A DNA stretch of 64,000 bases, taken from Brasenia schreberi (taxonomy: Eukaryota > Streptophyta > Magnoliopsida > Nymphaeales > Cabombaceae). How positions within the stretch are numbered: the first letter of the stretch is position 1; each line of letters begins with the position of its first letter. The stretch spans positions 12,725,501-12,789,500 of the forward strand of contig JAYKKT010000086.1 in NCBI GenBank assembly GCA_036023115.1, written 5' to 3'. A program made the translations under genes and the position numbers. Of this stretch, positions 45,400-59,511 are shown in pieces. The notes under the pieces were generated by a model. That model worked only from the letters and a program-made list of their open reading frames with translations. It made no database searches and had not been told where the DNA came from.

Positions 45400-46250
45400 C
45401 TGCAAATAGAGGTTAATGAAGGGTCAAATTCAAAACTACCAAACAAAAAGCACCCATCAATGATTTTAGGTCAAAACTAAATCACTAAATTAGTGCTTCA
45501 CAGTGTGAACAAACACAGCTTTGGTTTAGAGCAAGCCATAATAGATAGCAGTTATGGAACACCTACAACCTAGTTGCAGAAGAGTCCAACTGATGAATGT
45601 TATTAAATCTAAATGTCTATTCAGAGCATGTTCTGTGGGAAAATAATCCCAGTAGGATACGGGCTAGATTACTAACGAAACTCTGTCATGGCATCAATAA
45701 GACACTGAAAACTTCATAGTCAATCCACATGTCACTTTTGTCCAAAGCAAGTCTTCCCAGTGTCTACTATTAAATGCAATTTCACTTATCAGGCAAGAAA
45801 GTAGAATTGCTCCGTTTCTTTTAAGCAAGAAAATTGCTAGCTGTAAATATGAGCCTCACATAAAATCTCGGGAAGAAAATGAAATCATATGAGCACTATG
45901 TGCATACAAGGTGTAGGAGGAAATGGAACCAGGTTGGACTTGATCCGGAACTAGGACACCAATACCAATGGAATAGATCAGTTGTAATAAGATGCAGGTA
46001 GCAACAGAATGAAAAAGAGAAATCCTTACCCAACTCTAATCCGTCAAATTCAATCACATTTGAATGGAACTCCAGCTTATCCAAGAGTTAGCATAAACAC
46101 AATGAATTTTCCACATATGGAAAATTTCTTAAAAATTTGAACCGTTTGTTGATTAAGATCAATAATTGAGTTTTGAATTAAAAGGATTAATACTTTTTGA
46201 GGGGACATTTCATTCACTTATGATGTCAACAATGAAAAGGTTGAGATGTT
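45400..46250. other. Intron or intergenic, nothing recognised
   Basis: Upstream flank of the DnaJ exon on the minus strand. The expected J-domain and glycine-rich exons are not visible here. Confidence 0.5.
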
Positions 46251-46254
46251 TAAA

Positions 46255-47067
46255 TAAATGGTGATGGATGAGTTAACAAAACATATTCAAGATGAAGTAC
46301 CTTGGTGTATGTTATTTGCAGATGATATTGTATTAGTGGAGGAGTCTAAGGAAAAAGTTAATAGAAAATTGGAACTATGGAGAGAAACATTAGAAAGCAA
46401 AGGCCTCCGACTTAGTAGAACAAAGACAGAATATATGGAATGTAAGTTTGATCATTTGGTTACTTCAAAGGACATAGAAATTAAAATTGGCACACGTTGC
46501 ATTCCCCAAAAGGAAAGTTTTAAATACCTAGGGTCAATTTTTCAGAGTGATGGAAGAATTGATGGAGATGTTACACATAGAATAAATGCTGGTTGGTTAA
46601 AATGGAGAGGAGCATCAGGTATTCTTTGTGATAAGAAGATACCATTAAAATTAAAAGGTAAATATTATAGAGCAGCAATTAGGCTTGCCATGTTTTATGG
46701 TTCTGAGTGTTGAGCAGTTAATTATCAACATGTACAAAAGATATATGTGATAGAAATGAAGATGTTGAGATGGATGAGTGGTCATACAAGAAAAGACTGT
46801 ATACATAATGAGGTTATTAGAAACAAATTAGGAGTTACACTAATAGAGGATAAAATGAGAGAACATCATTTAAGATGGTTTGGACATATAGAAAGAAGAT
46901 CAAAAGAAGAACCTGGAAGAAGGTTAGAAAAACTAAATTTGGAAAGTATTAAAAGAATGGCATTGTGTTAGTGGAGGAGTCTAAGGAAAAAGTAAATAGA
47001 AAATTGGAACTATGGAGAGAAACATTAGAAAGCAAAGGCTTCCAACTTAGTAGAACAAAGACACAAT
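46255..47067 (+). mobile_element. RTE copy G, chimeric fragment
   Basis: Begins abruptly at the reverse transcriptase motif [11 protein letters not shown] and runs through FADD (46316-46327) and the C-terminal region to about 46956. There it switches back to an earlier part: 46961-47067 repeats 46326-46432 with few changes ([24 protein letters not shown]). It has no normal 3' end or TTG tail. Open pieces 46258-46713 and 46747-46971 are broken by TGA at 46711. Confidence 0.9.
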
Positions 47068-47860
47068 GAATTGCACAAAATGGTGTTACTGATGAGATTA
47101 TGTCTCTTACGGATGCCAATCTGCATCAAGGTGGAAGGATTATTCGATTGATGCTAAGAATGAATTGTTCGATGAATTTATGGTATTGAATGTTCTATAC
47201 TTAATCTTGATGTTAAGATTAAAGACAAATTTTCAATGAATTTATATATATGTATGTATATGTATATCTTTTTTTCATGCGATTCATATGCCTTGGATAA
47301 AATCATTTTTAGGTTCAACATAGTAACCGGTTAATCCCATTTTGGATGGTATAATTTAAGCTCAACAATGAGCAACTCTAGTGTCTGTAAGAGTGAGCAT
47401 TGAGACTTGATGCATCTGAATTATTGTAGACATGAAACGACAGAAGGTCATGGTACCAATGTCTCTGCAGCTCCATGTTAATATATTCATTGTTATAGGA
47501 ATAAACTTAAAGCGAAAAAAGTAGCCTTATTGGATGAGCATCTAAGATACTTGGCCCGTAGCGCACCGTCACCTGCCAAGACCTGTGGTTCATCAACTAA
47601 TGAAGGCATCTGAGATCCTTGACCCTCGCTATCCATTGAACAGAGCAGAGATAAGGCAAGGTTTAGTTGGTGTCTTGCAAAAGCCTGAATGACGTCTTCC
47701 AGGATCTCCTTTCTTGCACTTTCAACATCCTTGACATGATATATTGTCAATTTATGTCTCCTATGTCTGCTTATTCTTAGATGAAGTGCTTTGTTTTATA
47801 GAAATTGGCAGCAAAATAGATGTATTGATAACTTTATTTCTCATTTGTTCTTTTTTGTTA
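47068..47860. other. Intergenic, nothing recognised
   Basis: AT-rich with a short TATATG run near 47245-47268. No homology recognised. Confidence 0.4.
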
Positions 47861-48190
47861 CAAGAAAAGTATAGATTTGAGACTAAGCACAATAAAAAAT
47901 TAGAAAGAACGGTTCATGACTGCTACTCTAGTATGCTAGCAAATGCAAGAACACATGCCTTACATAATGCACGCTCACTCAACATACCTAATACAAAGGG
48001 ACGTAGGCCTAAAGAGATGAGAAGCAAGGTTTGGGATGGGCTACTAGATTATTGGGCAACAGTTGAATGGAAGAAAATTGCAGATGTTGCATGAAATAAC
48101 AGGCAAGTCATGCCTGACTATAAGAAGCTTCAGTCGATAGAAGAGAGAGATAACAAAAACAATGGCTTATGTAATTATGACTATATGTAG
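47861..48190 (+). pseudogene. Possible plant transposase (Ptta/En/Spm type) fragment
   Basis: Open to 48094 and reads YRFETKHNKKLERTVHDCYSSMLANARTHALHNA and RPKEMRSKVWDGLLDYWATVEWKKIADVA, then NNRQ after a stop. The spacing of an aromatic-basic stretch followed by W..L..YW....W resembles the plant Transposase_24 domain linked to CACTA elements. The match is from memory of the motif only and is weak. Confidence 0.35.
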
Positions 48191-50917
48191 CATTCGGTTT
48201 TATAATTATGGTGTACATATCATGTAATCTAATGATCTTAGATATTGATTAAACCTTAATTGCCTTTTTATTTGTCATTGTAGGAAAAACTTGATAATGC
48301 AACCTCTAAAAAATATGGTCAAGAACCTCATGCTTACGAGTCCATGGTATGAGCCATGACTTGGATTTTGGCCCTCACTATCGTATGTGACAGATGAAGC
48401 TAAGGCAATTGGGTCTTCTCAAGTAATTCTAGCAAAAGAATACATAGACAATGTAGTACGTGAGGCTGTGACTTCACTGTTCATTTTCATTTGGGGCCAA
48501 TAATGGAGCATGAGAACGATTATATTGACAGGGCATAGGAGCTTTGATGAACCTTTCACACGAGTATGCATCATAAAGAATATTTCAGGGTTCTCTGTGG
48601 CTGACTTCATATCTTTTATTGATAGGAGTAGATTTTTTTGTATGGCTTCATGAAAATTCTTTGTATGAGAATATAACAATTAAAGTATATTTGATATTAC
48701 CTTCTCATAATCTGGCTTGGGCATTTCAAATTACGATGGTGTTTGTTCTTGGCGATATTGACAGGTTATTGGTTTAACAATTATATGTTACATTATTAAA
48801 CATTTTTTGTCTTACATGATCATCTGATACCTTTTTTTCTTTTTCATTTCTTCAGAAGGCTATTGTTGGTGGGGCATAGAAATTTCCAGATGTTTCAGAA
48901 AAGGAAGATGAACTGGACAGTCTTGTTGCAGGAGCAAAGTTCCTGCTTAAGGCGCAAAAATGTGGTTAAATTTACTGGATGTTTTTACCGAGCAGGCATG
49001 TGAATTTTGACCCAGGGCAAGATGGATACATTGGAAGGTTGATTTGTTCTATTTGATTACTTTTTGGCCTTCATATTGTCATCGTTACTTATAAGGAACA
49101 ACTGTATGAACTCCTCGTCGCATATACTTGTTTTCTCCACTAACTCGGCTCATTGGATTTCGGAAGAAGACATGGTTGTTTTGTTGGTTTAAGCTTTATG
49201 ACATGGGATGGGGATGGCAGGAACACAGAGAGAACGTGCAGCTTTGTTTTTGGTCTTCATATTTCCATCGATATGATCGTCAAGATGCAGATTGAATTTG
49301 CATCTCATATTTTTAAGCTTTTACAATTGTGAGGATTTGATTTTAAGCTTTTACAATTGCAACACCATTTCATGGATTTGCAATCTGGTTTGATGTTGAG
49401 TTTGAGACTCCCAAAGTCTTCATGAACAACCATGTCCGGGTTTCTCAAGAAAGTTTTCTGACACCGTTGAAGCTGATTCAAATCAGAGAAGAGGCGTGGA
49501 ATGTCTATTGAAACACTTGTACTCTCAACCGCACCGAGGAAGCCCCAACACATTCGCAGCAGGTGAGTCTACAGCGTCCTAACTCTGTATGGATCGACAT
49601 GTATTTATTGTTGCTTTTTTTTCTTGTGCAATAGGGTTGAAGCTGAAACCTATTTCATTTATTTGCAACTCAATGTAGTGTCACTGGTTACAACGGTGAG
49701 CTAGATGCTCCAGAAGTGTGATTTATAATTGCTGATCAGTGGCATCGATATCATCATATGTTTGTTATCATCTATAGAAAGTGAACTAATTGCTGTGGGT
49801 GGTAGATAATACACTTTCTGATCACAAAGCAACGGTCATCAGGCTCGGGCTCCTACTTACGGTGAAACCCTTTGTATTGAGAACTAGGCGTTATTTGAGG
49901 TGAAAGGAAGTAGGGTACATGATTTGGTATTCTGCTTCAGTGGAAGTCAATTTCATAGTTGAAGATTGTGTTGCTACTATGACTTTGATTGGCTTTATGA
50001 GGCTCTGTGATGCGCCCCACCAGTTTTAGTTTCAGTTTCTGCTTCGATCCGGTGAGAAGCATTATGACATTTACTCGTGCTTATTCCTGGTTTTAGTTTT
50101 ACTCATGCATGACTTTATAAGGCTTTTGCGATGCCCAACGCCAGTTGGACGAGAAATATTATCATCATAGTCCCTTTCTCAATAGGCTTCCCCTGTAAAA
50201 CAGGGAAACCTTCAGGCTTGGCAGCTATCAACATGAAACCTCTTGGAAAAACCTATAACAAAATAAAATAACAAAAACTTGGTTGAGGAAAATAACACAC
50301 CCAAGCATCCCAAAAGCTGAAGTGAGGTGGTCTTTACCATTTGGTATTCCTTTTGGTATTCATCAATGCTGAAGCGAGGTGGTCTTTACCAAATGTTGGT
50401 CAATTCAAAGAAAAGGGTTTCATAGGTGTTCAGGGTTCATTCTGATCATTTTCATTTCGTTGGTCGAGTATCGTGTCTAACCTTGTTAGACTTAGCCTAC
50501 TTTTAAGCTATGTGATCCCTAGAAACATGTATCAGTTGATTTCTTCAGTCATGTCCAAAAATAGTTCTAAGTATATTAAAAATGTTTAGTGAACTGAACT
50601 ACATGAGAGCGGAAGATTTCCCTTAATTCAATTCCAAACTCAGGTTTATAGCAAATATGCTTTTTCCTTTTGCATGTACGTATGCATATATGGTCTTCTT
50701 ATATGACATCCTTTTGATTTAAAAGTATAAAACAAGTATAACCAACTAAAATGTTACCATTTTGATTTAATCTGAATAGCTCATTCTACTAAACAATCGA
50801 TTTTTCATGTATATATAGTCGATTAATTATAACATAAAAGTATTTAGAGTTTCTCTCTCTCCCCTCTGTGAAATTGACATTGTTCTTTGTTTTTTATGTC
50901 ATTTCCTATTAATCCAG
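48191..50917. other. Intergenic or old intron, nothing firm
   Basis: No clear homology. Some stretches near 48860-49010 and 49830-50000 are open for 30-40 codons but unrecognised. Earlier exons of the GH5 gene at 50918 were looked for and not found. Confidence 0.4.
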
Positions 50918-51060
50918 AATAGGCGAATGGGTTGCTGAGATGGGTGCAAGTGCATCAGAAGAGGACCATCGGAAGCTTACACAGGCACAACTGGAGGTAT
51001 ATGGCAGTCCTTCATTCGGATGGGTTATTTGGACCTACAGAGAAGATGGCTTTCCTTAGC
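50918..51060 (+). pseudogene. Glucan 1,3-beta-glucosidase-like (GH5) exon fragment
   Basis: After an AG acceptor at 50916-50917 the sequence reads IGEWVAEMGASASEEDHRKLTQAQLEVYGSPSFGWVIWTYREDG. This matches the near-C-terminal GEWVAEW...QLEVYG..tFGWaYWt region of plant exo-beta-1,3-glucanase-like proteins (GH5), which act on cell-wall glucans. The Glu of GEW is the family catalytic nucleophile position. A stop follows at about 51037 where the family has HWSLEWM, so it is broken. Upstream exons are absent. Confidence 0.65.
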
Positions 51061-53335
51061 GGAGCCTCCTTGAGATGCTGAAACGAAACCTCATTTCATT
51101 GCAGTAAGGACCCATGCATCTTTCACTAATTTCTATTAAAGTACTTTGCCATATGTGTGCTATTTATTCAATAAGATCCAAGATAATATCTCTCGAGTAA
51201 CTTCCATTCCCAATATCTGATGGCGGTTGTACTAGCTTAAGCGTCAGGTTTGATGCATTTGTTTTCGATTGTCTGTAAAGTTATCACATTGGAGCTGGTG
51301 TGGCTTAATGAATTATGAGCCAGTGTGAATGTAAAGTATATAATCCTTAAGCAAGGTCCATCTGTTGGTGAAGAAACTTGTATTATGTGTAACTGATAAA
51401 ATTTGCGAGAGAGAAAGTTAGGAAGTATATGAGGAGAATGCGGTAGAGATAGCGAGGGATTGGCAAACAAAAATGCGGCCGTAAGAAGGCCACCGAACTC
51501 GCCGTCGTTAGTTTTCCACAGAATTTTAGCGGACCGTTGCAAGGGACTTGCAACGGTTTAGCCACAGTTTTGCAAAGGAATGGCAACGTGACCTACTGTC
51601 GTGGTTTTGCCACCAGAATTATGCAAGCGGAAAGACCTAGTTCCTATGCCATTGCTAATCCATCACTGAGTCGGTTAGCAAGGGATTAGGGACGGAATAT
51701 TTCAGGAATTGTTGTAGCACCCTACTCAAAACTTCATCCAGATATTGAAAGCTGGAAGTAACAAATATGAAGACTGTAGGGGAGAGAATAATTGAGGTTG
51801 CAGCTCAGAATACAAAGAAAAATGAGAATCTATCAAGCAGTGAAATAGAGATTATTGAGCACTGGAAAGCCCAATCTGTGTCCCAGTTCTTTACTGTCAA
51901 AAGGTGAAAAGGCACGAACAGGCAATTTTTCAAGAATTCTCTGATTGTGAAACTCCTCGGTGAGATTGTTTATTGAGTTCTAGAAGCTAAAGAAGGGACG
52001 GGTCACAGTGGTGGATGTCAACGAGTTATTTTGTCGTGAAACTAGCTCATGTTTGTTTCGATCAATGCCGTGCTGATTTTGATCTGTTAGAGCTTCTATT
52101 CATCAGTCATGCCCGGATTAGATACCTGACCTCCCATCAGAATAACATAGTTGGAAAATAGTCGACGTAGATTACGACAAAACTAGCTCATGTTTGTTCT
52201 GCCAGACTATTTCGGAGATTGACCTCAAGAAAACTTTGCTGCCGGAGTTCCAACAACGTTGGTGTAAATTCCCTACGGCTGCCAAAATTCTACATGACAC
52301 GGAAACAACACAATCAATCCGCTTTTGTTTTCACACTCCAGAATACACGGTGTCATGTTAGTATTCAAATGGAGTAACACGAATAAACCTCATGTTGTGT
52401 TCGGGTTGATTGAACATAACACGACGTGGGAGTTGCTTGGAGTAATGATATCATATAAATCCTTCTGAAAAGTTATGCAGTCTGCACCATATTAACATAA
52501 AACCCTATTAAGGATATATACAAGCGACGTGCTTAACCCTGTGCACCTACTATATTATACGTGCAGTAAGACCTTGACCAATCCTCTTGTAGTTTTTGAT
52601 GCCTATCTCTTACCTACTCTTGTACAATAGGTCCTATTCTGCAACGTGCTATGGTTATGGACCTAGATAGACATGTCCAATTCTTGGTTGTCCAGAACCT
52701 TGAACTGGAACCAAACCGTCCCAAGAGCGGTTTTGGGGCAGTTCCAAGTTATGATCCAAAATCACACCGAAACTAGTTTAAAAAATTCTTTTTTAAAGAA
52801 AATGTGCCTTTTGCTATCTTAGATAGTTGAACTCCCCACCTAGCTCAATGATGAGCCATCACTCAAGTTGTGATAACTTATGTTAAAAATTATATATAAT
52901 ATTTAATAATAAATAGTTTGGAATGGTCAGTTCCGGTTTTAGACCAGTTTCAAAAAAATACAAACCGTAACCAAACCAAAAGGTACCTAGTTCCAGTTAC
53001 CGACGGTTCTATGATCAATTCAGATCCGATTCAAACCGCCGAGCAACCAGCCACGTCTAGACCTAAAACCATACTGTGTATTCAAAAGAGTAGGTCACAA
53101 GGGTGCAGGCTCGTAATTTTGGAGCATCAAGATTAGCGTTTTAACTACACCTTCAATAGGCAAGAAAGACCAGCATAAATGTAGCACAACCAATGGTTGT
53201 CCCCTCTCTACCATTGCCCCACTTAGCAAAACACAAAACGACAAGTTTGTTTGATTGATCAGGGATCCTTATTACATTAACTTCCCTTCCTTTTACAGAC
53301 GATATGGGTGGGTGGAAGGTCCTTGAAGATACTTC

Positions 53336-53339
<4 letters not shown>
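51061..53339. other. Intergenic; GGTTCC-rich region near 52690-53060
   Basis: 51440-51720 contains GCAACGG/GGGACGG motifs of the kind seen in CACTA subterminal repeats. 52690-53060 is rich in CCGGTT/GGTTCC-like words (AACTGGAACC, GGTCAGTTCCGG) typical of small plant DNA-transposon derivatives. No ends or target duplications could be fixed for either. Confidence 0.3.

Positions 53340-53385
<46 letters not shown>
53340..53385. repeat. (GA)n microsatellite
   Basis: About 23 GA units. The Arg-Glu open frames through it are artefacts. Confidence 0.97.
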
Positions 53386-53388
<3 letters not shown>

Positions 53389-54879
53389 GGGGCTGCCCAT
53401 GGAATCTCCATATCGAGCCCTTCATCTCATGGTCTCTTGTCGTTAAGCATCTCTCTTGTGGCCAGCTGGTCGGGCACTTCCACTATAATTGTTTCTTCTT
53501 GTAGAAGCCCTATTGCTCCATGTGGTTTGGCAACCCCTGCTAATATGGATTTTCAGCTGTTACGCATCCTTTTTGGTTTTGCCCCTTTAATTCTCGTCAA
53601 ATTTTCCACTAACACCTATGGTTATTATTCTTTGCAAACACCATTCTCCTTTCTGCGTGCAGTGTGAGCACATGAACCACTCCACATGTGGATGCTGCAG
53701 CTAACGCATTGGTCTGTCTTCACGAGAAGAGTCTTGACCAGTGCTACCCCTGTTCTACCCAACGACTCTTGCACATCAAGTATTGCCCCCTATGACGACC
53801 ATCCATTGAGGCATCGAGGTTGAGGCATCACATAGTAAAACCTGATTATTTTCTGTTGACGCCACAACATGCACGAGGATACGTAGTAGGAGACAAAGTT
53901 TTGAAAAAAAGACAACTCATGAAAAATTGTGACCTTGAACGTATGGGATAGGCTTATTATCTCGAGCTGATCTTAGGAATCATGAGATTAGTTGATATAT
54001 CCCAATTAGTGTGACAATAAAAAGCATGGTATGAACAGAGAAATGAAGAGTTATTGAGGATCATGCACGATATTTATCATTTCTATAAAAGTCTATAAAT
54101 ATGTGTAATTAAAGATAGGGTCAAGAAATCAATGATATAATTGTAATTCTTTCTTCTTTTAACTTTTCCTAGGAGTGAAAGTAACATAGTCCTTTTTATC
54201 TTTGTGAGCAACTTCCATCAATAACCAAGATACGGACAATCAAAGTCTCAAGAACCCATTTCATCACTTGATACCTTGTCTAGTCTGATTTTCTCTTTAA
54301 AAATGAAGGTCAGAGTTTTCTAGCATGCTCTTTTTCTTATCGATACATAGCACTTGATCGTTAGTGTCAAATGATCTAGTGGAACATCTCTCACTCTAGT
54401 AAAAAGAGACTGCATTGGCTATTCTTCATGTACAATTGAATGAAGATGTTGTTATCAAATACCTTTGACCATCAATTAATAATTGATTACATAAGCGGTT
54501 TGAGGATCTTAGACAATGTTGTCTTGTCACATGATAGAAACCATGCCTACTATAATCGCTAATCAACTAGCTATCATATGAGATCAAGATTTGTTGACCG
54601 ATAAATGAAAGCAAGCTATAAAATTTGCCACTCAAACAATATTTCAGCAAGTGTCATTATTTACTAAGGGTTGGAGGATACATATCCAAGATCTTATCCT
54701 TCATTTTCTTCAATAACTCCAAGCTTTATGGCCGCCCAAATAAGAGCAGATATTCCACCACTAGCACATTTGGACTTTCGGTTTTCCTATCTCATCCACA
54801 TACCAACCCAAGAGAATGTTGTTCCTACCTCATCCGGTATTGTTTCTACTAGCAAACCGCCAATTTGTATTCAGTAATC
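53386..54879. other. Intergenic, nothing recognised
   Basis: No gene or terminal repeat recognised. It may include the 5' LTR or leader of the Gypsy remnant that follows, but no matching second LTR was found. Confidence 0.35.
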
Positions 54880-57800
54880 AGATGCCAAAGAGTTGGTTTG
54901 AAACACTTTCGGGATAGAGTAAAGACTCCCGATACTAAAGTGGATTCTAAACGATACCCCGATTGGGTCTATAGGCTTGCGTGAATCCCAAGGAGTTTCA
55001 TAGCTAAAATTACTACTTTTTTTAGACAAGATGGTAAATATCGAAGATAACATTTGGCTTGTTTCACCCTCAAATGCAAGGAGTTGGGTGACAGCGAGAT
55101 GCACAAACTTAAGTTTTTTGTCTCTTTCCTCATTGGTCAAGCTTATGCTTGGTACATTTTCCTGAAATTCACATCCATCCAAACTTGAGATGAGATGCAA
55201 AAGGCATTTCTCAAGTGCTACAATAAAATCCGTCTTTAACAAACTCCTACAAATTTAATGAATCTTCGAAAAAAATTGGGGAATCTGTGAAAGTCTTTTT
55301 TGAAAAATTATATGAGTTGGTCACACGTTATGGGATGTAGTTCATTGGAGGCTCAATACATGCCCTTGACACAGAATTACGTACTCATAGAGATTAAGAA
55401 CGGTTTAATTGGACATTTTTGCCTAACTCTGATTTAATTGACTGAGCCAAGGATAGAAGTTGAATATCTCTTGAACACCCCAAATGCATCAGGCAAGAAG
55501 CGAGAAGTCTCGAGGTGTCAACAGTGGCAAGTTCTACTTTCTTGCCTAAAAGATATGATAGAAGATACTAATGACAAGTTTGACTTGATTGAAGTGATGG
55601 TTGTCGAGTTAACAAAAGGACCTCCTTATGTTTGTAATGCTCTTTGTTTCCGATGAGAGAATGAGAAAGAAATTTGGCTTTTCAATATCTCAAAAGCTTA
55701 TCAGATATTTGATTTGCTTTTAAAGGGATTGACAAATCTGTTTTTTAAAAGGAGATTCAATATCAATATGAGACGAGCTCAATAAGATGCCATGATACTA
55801 CAAGTGGCACAATCTTATGTCTTATGACAAATCAATGTGTTAAGATCTACTCAGTCATACAACAAGTTATTAGGGATGGATGTCTTAAGTTTTCAGACAA
55901 GAAACTTGAGACTAATACAAATATGTTTCCACCTATATTAGTTGTCACGGAATAGCATCATGTGCTACCACTATGCACTATCATAGTGGAATGCAGATAA
56001 CAAACTTGATTCACTCCAAGTGAGAGAAGTCAATCATTATCATATATGTTTCCCAATCACACAAGATTAGAACATGTGGTGTGTGTTAAGAAGTTGGAGC
56101 CAATGGACAAACATAATTTCCCAAGATCAATTGGCTTATTGTGTCACCAAATATACCAAGTTGAGGGTCGTGTCCATGAGAATCTTTAGTCTCACCAAGT
56201 GAAAGAGCGACATAACATAGGGTTTCACCTAAGGCCGCATCGCTATTTTTATCATTAAAGAGTTTGCCCGAGTCGATGAGAATGGTGGTGCTTTGTGACC
56301 CCCATAGTATATTGGAGAGAGAGTTATCTTAAGATTGATGTTTTGCCAACATCGTCGACACCCTACTCGAACCGTTGAGGTACAAGTATATAATGATCCG
56401 ACTTCATTGGAGATTTCATAGAGCAGAAATCATCTTCCTTTATGAGGTCAAATGATCAAGCCTCTAACCGACCACTCTAGAATTGATCAATAGCAAGAGA
56501 ATTCTCACCATCCAAATGACCCCCATTTGGTCGTTGATCGATTACCCATACCTAGAAGTGACATACTCAATGAAGGAGAGTTCAATATAGAAGGTAGTTG
56601 GAATGTGATAGGATCTCTAATGGTTATGAAAAACATTGTTTGAATGATCTTTTTTGATTTGCTGTCGATTTTGATGAAGAATCAAAGCATGATTATTCCC
56701 AAAGACAGAGACATAATTTTCAACCCTCTAAACTAGACAAACTTCAAATGAAAAAGAAAAATTCGCATTCATTTGATCCTTTGACAAGGAATTATACAGA
56801 GGTAGGTGAGCCAAAAGTGGGCACTAAGGATGTTGAATCGAAAGGGTGTCTATATTTTCTACCCGAGAATCTAGATGAATGGGTCAAAACAGTTCTTGAT
56901 TAATGGAGAAAAGATTGGTTAATTATTCAAAATCCTTAGGAAGAAGACACAGAACAAAGAATAAAGGCTCTTCTAGTAGTGAGAAAGACTTCATTCATAC
57001 ATGACGGATCGTGCAAATGAGGATGAGGGACTAGAAGAAGAGGCTTAAGAGCAAAAAGAAGAGATAATGAGGTTAGAGAATCTATATGAACTTTGAGATA
57101 CATGTCAGGTAGACTAGACCGAGAGCATGTGAACTTTTAGGATTTGGAAGAATTATTATGAATTTACACAATTCATTGTCGACCAAGGTTATCAAAGGCT
57201 TGCAAACGTGGATTAACAATAACACACAATTGGAAGAAATTATTGATGATAACCACTTCTTAGATGAGACATACATATCCAATAAAGACTTCAATGACAA
57301 TTACAAAAATCTTTTATACTTTTTGGAATGGATGATTATTGGTTGACCGATGAGTTTTGCTTATGGAGAAGACTCAACTTATTTTAGAAGATGATTTTCT
57401 AGTAGAAGAACCTGATTGTGCAGCTTTAGTCAGTAAATGATATTTGAGAAACCACCAAACACTGTGGCAAGACATTTGCAACCATTATATATTACTGCAA
57501 AGATGAATGGTCGCCCTTTTAAACGAATCTTTATGCATGGTGTTATTGTATTGAACGAAATGTCGAGTAACACATTATGACATATCGGGAGGATGCCTAT
57601 TGATTTAATCCTGATGAACCTCGAGATGTCTGATGTTCGAGAGGAACCATCGATTACCATGACAGTAATAGTTGTAGAGTTAAAAGTGGGTTAAAAAATG
57701 TCGACTACTCCTTTCTTCAATGTAGATGCTAACCCGAGTTATTCCTTATTACTTGAGAGAGATTGAATACATTCAAATTACTATGTTCTCTAAATATTAT

Positions 57801-58702
57801 ATCAAAAGTTAATGTTTTGGACTATCAAACCAGTTGAGATCATCGATGTAGAAGATCCTTTCATAGTCAATGTTAAAGTCTTCGAGTTTACCTTAAATGA
57901 GTTTGATCGTTGTACCTCAAGCTTTGGAAGAGATGTGATCATGTCAATTAACTACATTAGGTTTCACTTTTGCCTTGATCAATTTACAACCAATACCTAA
58001 GGTGACTCATGAATAGTCATTTCTAGGTTATTCGAGATTGCTTCCAACAAAAAGCTTATCATGTTGAATACATTCAAATCACTTAGAGGGCAAGCTAAGA
58101 ATCGCCATGGTTGAAGTGAATTTGACTTCATAAGGAAACAATGAGACTGACAAAAATGAGTGATACCATGTTCAATGAGAATCTGTCATGGTTGGTCGAG
58201 TTGCTTAGGTGATACAAGGATTATTTTACTTGAAAATATCATGAAATACTTGGGTTATCAAGAAAGTGTTAAGTTTACTATTCCACTGAAAGCAGTGATG
58301 AAACCATATGAACAACTGATGAGAAGATTCAAACTTTAGAAGACTCCGACCAACAAGAAGGAGATACAATGCCTTTTTGGAGGCTAAGTTCATAAGAACA
58401 ACCATGTATGTAGATTAGTTGTCTAATATTTTTTCATTAAGAAAAATAGAAAATTGTGAGTATGCATTGATTATCAAAACTTAACCTAGCATATTGATCA
58501 ATACAACAACTGCCCACTGGATTTTATCCTTTATGGGCAGCACCTTCGAGTATAACCAAATTAAGGTAAATCTCGAGGACATGCATAAGACATTCCAATG
58601 CCCAAGGGGCATTAGGGATTTATGAGTGAGTAGTAATAATGTTCAATCTTAAGAATATTGGTGTCATATATCAATGACCGATGAATTGTTTTCATGATTT
58701 AA

Positions 58703-58933
58703 TTGAGAAAACCACTTGCCAAATTTGAGAGTTTCAAACAACTTTTGTTCGATTTTGAACAAGCTTTTCAGTGGAGGCAACACTTAAAAATAAATCATAA
58801 CAAGTGTTCTTTTGCAATTTTTGTTGGACACTTCCTAGGTTTTCTGGTACATAATAAAGGAATTGAAGTCAACCCAAACAAAGCAAAGAGCATTATCGAA
58901 TCCCAACCGTCAAAGATAAAGAAGGAATTGTGA
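58703..58933 (+). pseudogene. Gypsy reverse transcriptase thumb fragment
   Basis: Open 76-codon stretch. From about residue 28 it reads HLKINHNKCSFAIFVGHFLGFLVHNKGIEVNPNKAKSI, the conserved end of the Ty3/Gypsy reverse transcriptase (family LNPxKCxFGVxxGkfLGFxVsxxGIEvdPdKv). The upstream part is a deletion join. Confidence 0.75.
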
Positions 58934-59511
58934 AGCTTGATTAGAAAGGTCAATTATCTGCAGTGCAGCGCTTTACTGCTAATGCCACATTCAAGATGAC
59001 TCCTTTAACAAATCTACTAAAGTTGAAGGATGGAGATGACTTTGTTTGGGGCATAGAGCAATAATTGGTGTTTGAGAAAATTAAGGAGTATCTAGTAAAA
59101 CTGTTTGTGTTGGTACTCCTTATTTATGGAAAACCATTGAAATTGTATATAGCTGCTATAAAAAAATTCATTAGTGCCCTCTTTGTGAAAGACACCGCAG
59201 ACAATAGTGAGCGAGCTATTTTCTATTTGATGTAGAATCTTGATATTCTCCAACTAAAAGGATATGTTTGGCCTTATATCATGCTTATATGAAATTAGAA
59301 CATTATCTTCTTATAACCAAAGTGTAGATTATAAGCAAGATTGATATTGTGTTACCTACTTGTTCGCCCAACTCTCTAGGATGGTCTAATCAAGTGGGAA
59401 ATCAAATTGCACCCTTTTGATTTGAAGCATTGTTGACTCAAAGTAGAACACAATATGATACTCGAGCAATCGTGGTTGGTTATGTTCAATGGATCGCAGT
59501 ATAATTGAAGG

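Noticed and set aside
52690..53060. Discrete MITE
   Set aside because: Typical word use but no terminal repeats or target duplication could be fixed.
53304..53667. Arg-Glu repeat open frames
   Set aside because: They are produced by the (GA)n microsatellite and have no other coding sign.
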